64,000 nucleotides of DNA from assembly GCA_002328835.1 (NCBI GenBank), contig DCWN01000002.1, positions 40,832-104,831 of the forward strand, given 5' to 3'. The DNA is from Acidobacteria bacterium UBA2161 (GTDB lineage: Bacteria > Acidobacteriota > Vicinamibacteria > Vicinamibacterales > UBA823). Below the pieces are notes generated by a model. That model searched no databases. It saw nothing but the letters and a program-made list of their open reading frames with translations, and was not told the origin of the DNA. A program made the translations under genes and the position numbers. Within the stretch, counting starts at the first letter, position 1. Every line of letters begins with the position of its first letter. Of the stretch, positions 8,996-15,984 are shown piece by piece.

Positions 8996-10543
8996 ATGCG
9001 CCGCTTCCCTCGGGTCACCGGATTCATGACGGTCCTGCTGCTGTTCACCGCCGCGCGCGCGATGCCCGGACAGCGCGGTGCGGAGGGCGGCATCCGTTTC
9101 GAGGTCACGGTCGATGCCGATCTGCAGCCGAGCCGGCGTGAGGGGAGGTTGTTCGTCGTGCTCGGATCGCCAGGGGAGGCTGAACCCCGGCAGCTCATCG
9201 GACGGACCGGAATGGATTCGGCGCCGATCTTCGCCGTCGACGCAATCGGGGTCGAGCCCGGGAGCCGGCACAGCGTCGAGGCGACGGCATACGGATTCCC
9301 GCTGGCCAGTCTGGACGAGGTGCCTGCAGGCGACTACCGTGTGCAGGCGCTGTTCGATTCCAACATCGATCTGAAGTCACCGAACGCGCCGGGCAATCTG
9401 TATAGCGACGTCCGGGCCATCCGGCTCGACCCGGCCGTCGGGGTGTTGGTGGAGCTTCCACTCTCGCATCGGGTGCCGGACGAGGTGTTGCCAACGTCGA
9501 CCGAGCATCTCCGGTTCGTCAAGCTGCGCTCGTCGCTGCTGAGCGAGTTCCACGGCCGTCCGATCTACCTGCGGGCCGGCGTCATCCTTCCCCGTGACTA
9601 CGAACAGGAGCCAGATCGGCGGTATCCGCTGCGGGTACGGATCGGAGGGTATGGCTCGCGCTATGCCAGGGTCCAGCGGATGATGGCCGACGACTCCGAG
9701 TTTCGGGAGGCGTGGCTGTCGGATGCGGCGCCGCGGATGATTCTGCTGCATCTGGACGGCGACGGACCGTTCGGTGACCCCTACCAGGTGAACTCGGCGA
9801 ACCACGGGCCGTACGGGAGCGCGATCACGCAAGAACTCATACCTCACATCGAGCGCGAGTTTCGTGCCATTAGGCAACCGCACGCCCGGGTGCTCGATGG
9901 GGGATCGACGGGCGGGTGGGTCTCGCTGGCGCTGCAGGTCTTCTATCCTGATTTCTTCAACGGTACCTGGTCGTACTGTCCCGACGGCGTGGACTTCCGT
10001 GCCTTTCAACTGATTGACATCTACGCGGACGACAACGCCTACGTCAACGCGCGAGGGTTCGAACGGCCAAGTGCCCGCGACGTCGATGGGGATGTGCGTT
10101 TCACGATGCGACACGAGGCACGGTTGGAGAACCTCATCGGCTCGAGAGATAGCTGGACGATGTCGGGCCGGCAGTGGGGCGCCTGGAATGCGACGTACGG
10201 CCCTCGTGGAAACGACGGGTGGCCCGTGCCGCTCTGGGATCCCGAGACGGACGTCCTCGATCGGGACGTCCAAGCGCACTGGGAGCGCTACGACTTGCGG
10301 CTGGTGCTCGAACGGGACTGGAGCGAACTCGGGCCGAAGTTGCGGGGCAAGATCAACGTGTGGATCGGGGAAGCCGACAACTACTTCCTGAACAATGCGG
10401 TGCACTACCTCGATGATTTTCTCGCCGCGGCCGACCCGCCGTACGAGGGGCGGATCGTCTACGGCCCGGGAGAGGGACACTGTTGGGTCGGTCTCTCTCC
10501 GCTCGAGATCATGCAGGAGATGGGCGCCGCCGTCTCTCGGTGA
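8996..10543 (+). CDS. Secreted esterase-like alpha/beta hydrolase
   Basis: 515 residues with a cleavable signal peptide (hydrophobic core near residues 9-21, then ARAMPGQ). An N-terminal beta-sandwich-like part of about 180 residues precedes an alpha/beta hydrolase domain with the nucleophile elbow GGSTGGW (Ser304), as in esterase D-like enzymes; the likely catalytic His lies in GEGHCW near the C-terminus. It probably cleaves an ester in the periplasm or outside the cell. ATG 8996 is chosen because of AGGAG seven bases upstream and the signal peptide. It leads the leader ORF and the GH109-like gene on the same strand, which suggests a role in polysaccharide or glycoconjugate breakdown. Confidence 0.85.
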   Translation: MRRFPRVTGFMTVLLLFTAARAMPGQRGAEGGIRFEVTVDADLQPSRREGRLFVVLGSPGEAEPRQLIGRTGMDSAPIFAVDAIGVEPGSRHSVEATAYGFPLASLDEVPAGDYRVQALFDSNIDLKSPNAPGNLYSDVRAIRLDPAVGVLVELPLSHRVPDEVLPTSTEHLRFVKLRSSLLSEFHGRPIYLRAGVILPRDYEQEPDRRYPLRVRIGGYGSRYARVQRMMADDSEFREAWLSDAAPRMILLHLDGDGPFGDPYQVNSANHGPYGSAITQELIPHIEREFRAIRQPHARVLDGGSTGGWVSLALQVFYPDFFNGTWSYCPDGVDFRAFQLIDIYADDNAYVNARGFERPSARDVDGDVRFTMRHEARLENLIGSRDSWTMSGRQWGAWNATYGPRGNDGWPVPLWDPETDVLDRDVQAHWERYDLRLVLERDWSELGPKLRGKINVWIGEADNYFLNNAVHYLDDFLAAADPPYEGRIVYGPGEGHCWVGLSPLEIMQEMGAAVSR

Positions 10544-10562
10544 AGTCACAAAGGAGCGAGTC

Positions 10563-10613
10563 ATGGACACGGCGCTGCTTCGTGGGCAGAGGCGAGGGAG
10601 AATAGCGTCATGA
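10563..10613 (+). CDS. Possible 16-residue leader peptide
   Basis: A mini-ORF (MDTALLRGQRRGRIAS) starts 5 bases after a strong AAAGGAG ribosome binding site, and its TGA overlaps the ATG of the next gene as ATGA. The downstream gene has only a poorly spaced AGGGAG of its own, so translation of this leader may deliver ribosomes to it. The sequence is too short for homology; the strong signal and exact overlap are the reasons to list it. Confidence 0.45.
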   Translation: MDTALLRGQRRGRIAS

Positions 10614-11959
10614 CGAACCAGTTCGATCGGCGCGCGTTCGTGAAGCTGGGAGTGGCGGGCTTCGGTGCGGCGGCCGGCATGGTGCGGCCGGTCAGGGCTC
10701 AGCCGGCGCAACTCGGGGCCGCGCCGGCCGCGTTGCTGGCGGCGCCGCCGATTGACGAGGTGCGGATTGGCTACGTGGGGGTCGGGTTGCAGGGATCGTC
10801 GCACTGCCGGAACCTGCTCCGGATCGACGGGGCCCGGCTCGTGGCGCTCTGCGACGTCGTGGAAGACAAGGTCGCGCGGATGCAGGCGTCGGTCGAGGAC
10901 GCGGGCTATCCGCGTCCGCGCGCCTATGTGCGCGGTGAACGCGACTTCGAGCGGATGTGCCAGGAAGAGGACCTCGATCTGGTCTACACCGCGACGCCGT
11001 GGCGGTGGCACGTGCCGGTCTGCGTGGCGGCGATGACCAACGGCAAGCACGCTGCGACCGAGGTGCCGGCCGCGGTGACGGTCGATGACTGCTGGCAACT
11101 CGTCGAGACCGCCGAGCGCACGCAGAAGCACTGCGTGATGATGGAGAACGTGAACTACGGCCGCGCCGAGATGATGGTGTTCAACATGGTCCGGCAAGGC
11201 CTGCTAGGCGAGATCGTCCACGGCGAGTGCGGCTACTTGCACGACCTGCGGTCGGTGAAGTTCGAGGACGCGAACGAGGGGCTCTGGCGCCGCGCGCACT
11301 CGGTCGCGCGGAATGGCAATCTGTATCCGACGCACGGGCTCGGGCCGGTGGCCAACTGCATGGAGATCAATCGCGGAGACCGGTTCGACTATCTCGTGTC
11401 GATGAGCAGCAACGCGCGCGGACTTCAGGAGTATGCCGAGACCCACTTTCCGCCGGACGCGCCCGAGCGGGGTGAGCGCTACGCGCTGGGCGACGTGAAC
11501 GTCAGCCTGATTCGCACTGCCAACGGGCGGACGATCTTCCTGAGCCACGACACGAACCTGCCGCGGCCGTACAGCCGGATCAATCTGGTGCAGGGCACGC
11601 GCGGCCTGTTCCAGGGCTACCCGGATCGGGTGTACGTCGAGGGGCGGAGCGCCGAGCACGAGTGGGATCGGGCGGAGGACTACTACGATGAGTACGAGCA
11701 TCCGCTCTGGCGGGAGATCGGCGGAAGTTCACGCGATGCCGGACACGGCGGCATGGACTTCCTCGAGGACTACCGGCTGATCAAATGCCTGCGCGAGGGG
11801 CGACCGACCGACATGAACGTCTACGACGCGGCCGCGCTGAGCGCCGTGTCGGAACTCTCCGAGCGCTCGGTGGCCGACGGGAGCCGCCCGCAGGCGTTCC
11901 CCGACTTCACGCGAGGCCGGTGGCGGAGCTATCCGAAGCTGGGGATCGTGAGCGCCTGA
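10610..11959 (+). CDS. Tat-exported Gfo/Idh/MocA-type enzyme, GH109-like
   Basis: 449 residues. A twin-arginine signal (DRRAFVKLGVAGFGAAAG) is followed by a Rossmann nucleotide-binding domain (IGYVGVGLQGSSH) and the C-terminal alpha/beta domain of the Gfo/Idh/MocA superfamily. The pattern VMMENVNYGRAEMMV, YPTHGLGPVANCMEINRGDRFD and GHGGMDF resembles GH109 alpha-N-acetylgalactosaminidases, which cleave through an NAD-dependent redox mechanism. The protein probably acts in the periplasm, carrying its cofactor through the Tat pathway. The GH109 assignment rests on remembered motifs; another exported dehydrogenase of the superfamily is the alternative. It follows the esterase gene and a coupled leader ORF. 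Confidence 0.88.
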   Translation: MTNQFDRRAFVKLGVAGFGAAAGMVRPVRAQPAQLGAAPAALLAAPPIDEVRIGYVGVGLQGSSHCRNLLRIDGARLVALCDVVEDKVARMQASVEDAGYPRPRAYVRGERDFERMCQEEDLDLVYTATPWRWHVPVCVAAMTNGKHAATEVPAAVTVDDCWQLVETAERTQKHCVMMENVNYGRAEMMVFNMVRQGLLGEIVHGECGYLHDLRSVKFEDANEGLWRRAHSVARNGNLYPTHGLGPVANCMEINRGDRFDYLVSMSSNARGLQEYAETHFPPDAPERGERYALGDVNVSLIRTANGRTIFLSHDTNLPRPYSRINLVQGTRGLFQGYPDRVYVEGRSAEHEWDRAEDYYDEYEHPLWREIGGSSRDAGHGGMDFLEDYRLIKCLREGRPTDMNVYDAAALSAVSELSERSVADGSRPQAFPDFTRGRWRSYPKLGIVSA

Positions 11960-12051
11960 CGCCAGGTTTCGGGTCCGAGGTGCGCACGGCGCGCCTCGCG
12001 CGGGTGCGGCACGGGGCAATCGGGGTCCCCGGGAGCAGCCGCGCGGGGGTT

Positions 12052-12066
12052 CGGGGCGGAGCCCCG
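12052..12066. terminator. GC hairpin between convergent genes
   Basis: CGGGGC GGA GCCCCG forms a perfect 6-bp stem with a 3-base loop just past the ends of the GH109-like gene (+) and the S9 peptidase gene (-). No T-tract is present, so its activity as a terminator is only likely. Confidence 0.4.
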
Positions 12067-12068
12067 AC

Positions 12069-14201
12069 TTAAGGTTGCTCGGTTCGCTCGGCCGCGGGCA
12101 CATCGATCAGCCAGTGCTCGAACCAGCTGCTGAGCCGCTCCAACCGGTCGACCAGCAGCCACGGTTCGCCGGATCGCGACAGCCCGTGCGACGAGCGCGG
12201 ATAGCGCACCAGTTCCACCGGCACCTGCCGCTTCTTCAGCGCCATGAACCACTGCTCGCCATCGGCAATCGGCGTCCGGTAGTCGTTCTCCGAGTGAATG
12301 ATGAGCGTGGGCGCCGTCACGTTCTCGACGTAGGAGATGGGCGAGAGTTCGCGATAGAGCTCCCGCGCCTCCCACGGTGCCCCGAGGAACTCGTACTCCG
12401 TCAGCCCTTGCGCGTCGGAGGCGCCGTACCAGCTCTCCCAGTTCGTGATCGATCGGCTGGTGACCGACGCCGCGAACCGATCGGTCGTCGCGGTCAGCCA
12501 GTTCGACATGAACCCGCCGTAGCTGCCGCCCGACACGCCGATCCGTTCGGGATCGATGTCGGGATACGTCGCCAGCGCGGCGTCGACGCCGCGGAGGTAG
12601 TCCTCTGAGTCCATGTCGCCCCAGGCGCCGCGCGTCGCGTAGGTGAACACGTGGCCATAGCCGGTCGATCCGCGCGGATTCGGATAGAGGACGAAGAACC
12701 CGGCGTTCGAGAGTACGTGGAACGTCCGGAAGAACGTGTGGCCGTAGGCGCCGTGCGGCCCGCCGTGGATCTTCAGGACCATCGGATACTGCGTGCCGGG
12801 CTGATAGCCGACCGGCTTGATGACCCAGCCTTCGATCTCGCTCCCCTCCTCGACGTACCACGTCAACCGTTCGGCCGGCATCAGCTGGACCTCGGCGAGC
12901 CAGGCATCGTTGAACGAGGTGAGCCGCTGCTCGCCCATGCCGTCGCCACGCGCCACGAACACCTCGGTCGGCGAGACGGCGTCGGTCACGGTGTAGGCCA
13001 TGATCTGCCCGTCCGCGGAGGTCGAGATGCCCTGCACACGGCGAGCGCCGTTCGTCACCTGGCGGACCAGGCCGCCCTGGGTCGTCACCTCGAAGAGATG
13101 GGTCGCGCCGCCGATGCCGGCGGAAAACCTGACCATCCCCTCGGGGGTCCACGTCGGCGCACCCGGCGCCAGGTGCCACTCGTTCGTGAGCGTTCGCGGC
13201 GCACCGCTGAACCGACCCTGTGTGTTCAACCGCACGATCTTGAGGTCGGTCTCGGCGCCGCGCTCGGGCGTCGCCAGGTAGGCCAGGAAGTTCCCGTCGG
13301 CCGAGAGTGCCAGGGAGCGTTCCGCGCCGGGATTCGACGTCAGACGCCGCGGCTCGCCGCCCTCGCGGTCGATCAGGTAGATGTCGGTCGTGAGATCGCG
13401 GTTGTACTCGTCGTCCTCGGACGCGTCGCCGGTGAAGTACAGCCGCGCGGCATCGGGCGACCAGACGACGCCGCCGACGTCGAACTCGAGGGTCGTCAGC
13501 TGCGTCGGCGTGCCGCCACCGGCGGCGACGACGAACAGCTGGGTCTTCTGCTCGGTCGAGGGGTGCGGCTGGAGCTGTAGCTGGCCCTCCCGCTTGTAGC
13601 GCATCGACGTGACGACCCGGCCGTCGAAGCGCTCGGCGTCGAGCGTGCGCGAGATCGCATCGGAGGCGATCCAGCCGCGGCGCGCCTCTGGCGCCTCCCC
13701 GCCGCCATCGCTCGCGGCATCGTCTGGGTCTGGGTCGGGTGCCTTCGTGTAGGCGAACCATTCGCCGTCTGGGGACCAGGTTGGCGCGCCCTCGACACCG
13801 TCGACGTGATGGGCCTCGCCGCCCGGTGACGTCACCCGGGCGAACCAGGTGGCGTTCGAGTCGTCCCCGCGCCGCGACTGAAAGCTCAGGACCCGGCCGT
13901 CGGGGGACCACTGCGGGCTCGACGACTCCTCGGTCGGATCGGTGAACCGGAACGGCTCGCCGTCGGGCGCGCCGCCACGCAGCTGCTGCATCCAGACCTC
14001 GCGATGCCGCGCGTTGTCCTCCTCGACGATCGTCATGACCGTGAAGGCCACCAGGTCACCGGCGGGTGAGATCGCGGTCTGGCTGACGCCGATTTCCTCG
14101 TAGAAGTCTTCGGGCTGCAGTCCGCGCTGCTGGGCAGCTGCCGCGTGCGGCCAAGCGACCAGCGTCCAGCCGGCCAACAGCGCGATCGAAATCCGGCGCA
14201 T
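12069..14201 (-). CDS. Secreted S9 family prolyl oligopeptidase-like peptidase
   Basis: 710 residues. A signal peptide (SIALLAGWTLVAWPHAAAA) leads to an N-terminal WD40/TolB-like beta-propeller (repeated SPDG motifs, about residues 35-440) and a C-terminal alpha/beta hydrolase domain with Ser560 in GGSYGGF and His672 in SSHGLS. Such enzymes cleave oligopeptides, often acyl- or dipeptidyl-peptides, here in the periplasm or outside. ATG 14201 is preferred over ATG 14207, because CGGAGG ends six bases before it and would touch the other start. A candidate -10 lies upstream at 14233-14238. Confidence 0.94.
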   Translation of the reverse strand: MRRISIALLAGWTLVAWPHAAAAQQRGLQPEDFYEEIGVSQTAISPAGDLVAFTVMTIVEEDNARHREVWMQQLRGGAPDGEPFRFTDPTEESSSPQWSPDGRVLSFQSRRGDDSNATWFARVTSPGGEAHHVDGVEGAPTWSPDGEWFAYTKAPDPDPDDAASDGGGEAPEARRGWIASDAISRTLDAERFDGRVVTSMRYKREGQLQLQPHPSTEQKTQLFVVAAGGGTPTQLTTLEFDVGGVVWSPDAARLYFTGDASEDDEYNRDLTTDIYLIDREGGEPRRLTSNPGAERSLALSADGNFLAYLATPERGAETDLKIVRLNTQGRFSGAPRTLTNEWHLAPGAPTWTPEGMVRFSAGIGGATHLFEVTTQGGLVRQVTNGARRVQGISTSADGQIMAYTVTDAVSPTEVFVARGDGMGEQRLTSFNDAWLAEVQLMPAERLTWYVEEGSEIEGWVIKPVGYQPGTQYPMVLKIHGGPHGAYGHTFFRTFHVLSNAGFFVLYPNPRGSTGYGHVFTYATRGAWGDMDSEDYLRGVDAALATYPDIDPERIGVSGGSYGGFMSNWLTATTDRFAASVTSRSITNWESWYGASDAQGLTEYEFLGAPWEARELYRELSPISYVENVTAPTLIIHSENDYRTPIADGEQWFMALKKRQVPVELVRYPRSSHGLSRSGEPWLLVDRLERLSSWFEHWLIDVPAAERTEQP

Positions 14202-14232
14202 GGGCATCCTCCGATGAAAATGATTCGCCGTG

Positions 14233-14238
14233 TATACG
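14233..14238 (-). promoter_or_regulatory. Candidate -10 box for the S9 peptidase gene
   Basis: On the minus strand the sequence reads GTATAC/TATACA about 32 bases before the start of the S9 peptidase gene, in a locally AT-richer stretch. No clear -35 is seen. Confidence 0.3.
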
Positions 14239-14332
14239 GGCCTGGGCGAGTCTACCATGCGGGATCCGGCCGGCCCGCAGCGTACAATACGCTTGTTCGT
14301 TCCCTTCGCGCCGTCGCCCGAGAGGTATCGCC

Positions 14333-15295
14333 ATGTCCCGTGTCGCCATCGCCCAGACCGCGCCGATCGTCTTCGATCGCGATCGCACCCTCGAGCTCGT
14401 CGCCGACTGGACGGCGCGGGCGGCCGACGAGGGCGCCGACCTCGTGCTGTTCCCCGAGGCGTTCGTGTCCGGCTATCCGAAGGGCCTCGACTTCGGCGCC
14501 CGGGTCGGCATGCGAACACCCGCCGGACGTGACGACTACCTGCGCTACTGGAACAGCGCCGTCGACGTGCCTGGGCCCGCGGTCGATCGACTCGGGGCGA
14601 TCGCCAAGCGCCATCGGGTGCATCTGGTGATCGGGGTCATCGAGCGGGGCGTCGGGACGATGTACTGCACCGTCCTCTTCCTGGCACCGGACGGCGCGTT
14701 GATGGGGAAACATCGGAAGTTGATGCCCACCGCGGCCGAGCGGCTCGTATGGGGGTTCGGCGACGGTTCGACGATGCCGGTGTTCGACACGCCGCTGGGC
14801 CGTCTGGGCGCCGTCATCTGCTGGGAGAACTACATGCCGGCGATGCGGCTGCATATGTACTCGAAAGGGATCCAGATCTACTGCGCGCCGACCGCCGACG
14901 AGCGCGAGACCTGGGTCGCGTCGATGCGCCACATCGCGATGGAGGGCCGCTGTTTCGTGCTCTCCGCCAATCAGTTCGCGAAGCGCAAGGACTTTCCTGA
15001 CGACTACGACACCGTACAGGGCAACGACCCGGAGACCGTCGTCTCGCGGGGAGGCAGTTGCATCATCGATCCGTTCGGGAAGCTGCTGGCCGGCCCGCAG
15101 TACGAGGGTTCCTGTCTGCTCACGGCCGACCTGGACTTGGGCGACTTGGCGCGCGGGAAGTACGACTTCGACGTCGTCGGCCACTACGCCCGGCCCGACG
15201 TCTTCCGGCTGGAGGTCAACGAGCGCGCGACGCCGGTGGTCGTGACCAGCGGGGGGCCACCGGCCGGCGACCCGACGGACGACCCGTCGGACTGA
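14333..15295 (+). CDS. Nitrilase / carbon-nitrogen hydrolase
   Basis: 320 residues, a single nitrilase-superfamily domain with the full triad: Glu42 (FPEAF), Lys129 (KHRKLMP) and Cys163 (VICWENY). The length and the SGYPKGLDFGARVG segment are typical of true aliphatic or arylacetonitrilases, which turn a nitrile into a carboxylic acid and ammonia; amide substrates are possible. No signal peptide, so cytoplasmic. It is transcribed away from the S9 peptidase gene, with a TACAAT at 14283-14288 as a possible -10. The C-terminus ends in a low-complexity Pro/Asp tail. Confidence 0.93.
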   Translation: MSRVAIAQTAPIVFDRDRTLELVADWTARAADEGADLVLFPEAFVSGYPKGLDFGARVGMRTPAGRDDYLRYWNSAVDVPGPAVDRLGAIAKRHRVHLVIGVIERGVGTMYCTVLFLAPDGALMGKHRKLMPTAAERLVWGFGDGSTMPVFDTPLGRLGAVICWENYMPAMRLHMYSKGIQIYCAPTADERETWVASMRHIAMEGRCFVLSANQFAKRKDFPDDYDTVQGNDPETVVSRGGSCIIDPFGKLLAGPQYEGSCLLTADLDLGDLARGKYDFDVVGHYARPDVFRLEVNERATPVVVTSGGPPAGDPTDDPSD

Positions 15296-15310
15296 CAGTG
15301 AACTCTGGGG

Positions 15311-15886
15311 TTAGCCCGCCTCGCGGGGGTCGGGCGGCATCGAGTCTTCGAGGTCGACGCCGAGCCCGTCGGCGATCCGGTTGATGTAGTTGAAATAGGC
15401 AATCACCTGCGCGGCATCGCTGATCTGGTCGTCGGCGAGACCCGCCCCGCGCAGGTCGTCGAGGTCGCCGCGCCGGATCTCCCACGGCGCGCGCGTCAGG
15501 CGTTCGGCATAGGCCATGAGCGCCGTATCCGCCGCCGACAGGCCGGCCGTTCGCCAGTCCGCCTTGAAGTTGTCCACCCAAGCATCGTCGTCGACCTCGG
15601 CCCGGAGGTCGTGCACGTGGGCCTCGATTCAATAGTGGCACTGGTTGACCTGCGACACGACGACGGCCAGCATCTCGCGCTGGGCGCGGCCGAGCCCGGC
15701 GCGGCCGTGCATGAGTGCGCCATAGAAATCCATGCTCGTTTTCAGCTGAAGCGGTCGCAGGCTCATGATGCCGACTATGTTGTAGACCTTGCCGGCCCGC
15801 CTGACCGCTCTGTCGTATTCGGCGCGCAGCGCGCCATCGGACTCTTCGTAGTCGATCGTCTTGATCCAGGCCATGCCGCCGATCAT
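15311..15886 (-). CDS. AhpD-like peroxidase-related protein, candidate selenoprotein (in-frame TGA)
   Basis: Two halves in the same frame are separated only by a TGA at 15629-15631; read through, they give 191 residues, the usual length of peroxidase-related AhpD-like proteins. The TGA (residue 86) stands where the family has the second cysteine of its redox pair: C-H-Y-TGA-I-E-A-H. Glu71, twelve residues before the Cys, and His90, four after the TGA, match the AhpD catalytic spacing. A 7-bp stem-loop follows. The protein is therefore probably a CxxU selenoprotein reducing peroxides or acting as a thiol oxidoreductase. The start may be ATG 15886 or, judging from the usual MAWIKTIDY N-terminus, ATG 15874. 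A nonsense mutation or read error (TGC to TGA) is the main alternative. Confidence 0.75.
15592..15611 (-). promoter_or_regulatory. Candidate bacterial SECIS stem-loop
   Basis: On the minus strand, 17 bases after the TGA of the AhpD-like gene, CGACCTC and GAGGTCG form a perfect 7-bp stem around the 6-base loop CGGGCC. The loop begins 24 bases after the TGA and has G at its second position. This fits the bacterial SECIS rule as I recall it: loop about 16-37 bases after UGA, G within the first two loop bases, and a stem of at least four pairs. GC-rich coding DNA makes chance stems common, so this supports the selenoprotein reading but does not prove it. Confidence 0.55.
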
Positions 15887-15923
15887 AACGAATCAGGAGG
15901 CAGGAGGCCGTCGGATCTCATCG

Positions 15924-15951
15924 TGGTCACCCCACGCGCTGCCCGTATAAT
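15924..15951 (+). promoter_or_regulatory. Sigma-70-like promoter of the penicillin-acylase-like gene
   Basis: A perfect TATAAT (15946-15951) is preceded after 16 bases by TGGTCA (15924-15929), a partial -35. Transcription would begin near 15958, some 27 bases before the start codon. Confidence 0.55.
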
Positions 15952-15984
15952 GCGGTGCCGGTCCTCTCTGTCTTGGAGCAATGC

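Noticed and set aside
15311..15616. Separate small gene starting at GTG 15616
   Set aside because: Its sequence is the C-terminal half of the AhpD-like protein in the same frame, with no ribosome site; read-through of TGA explains it better.
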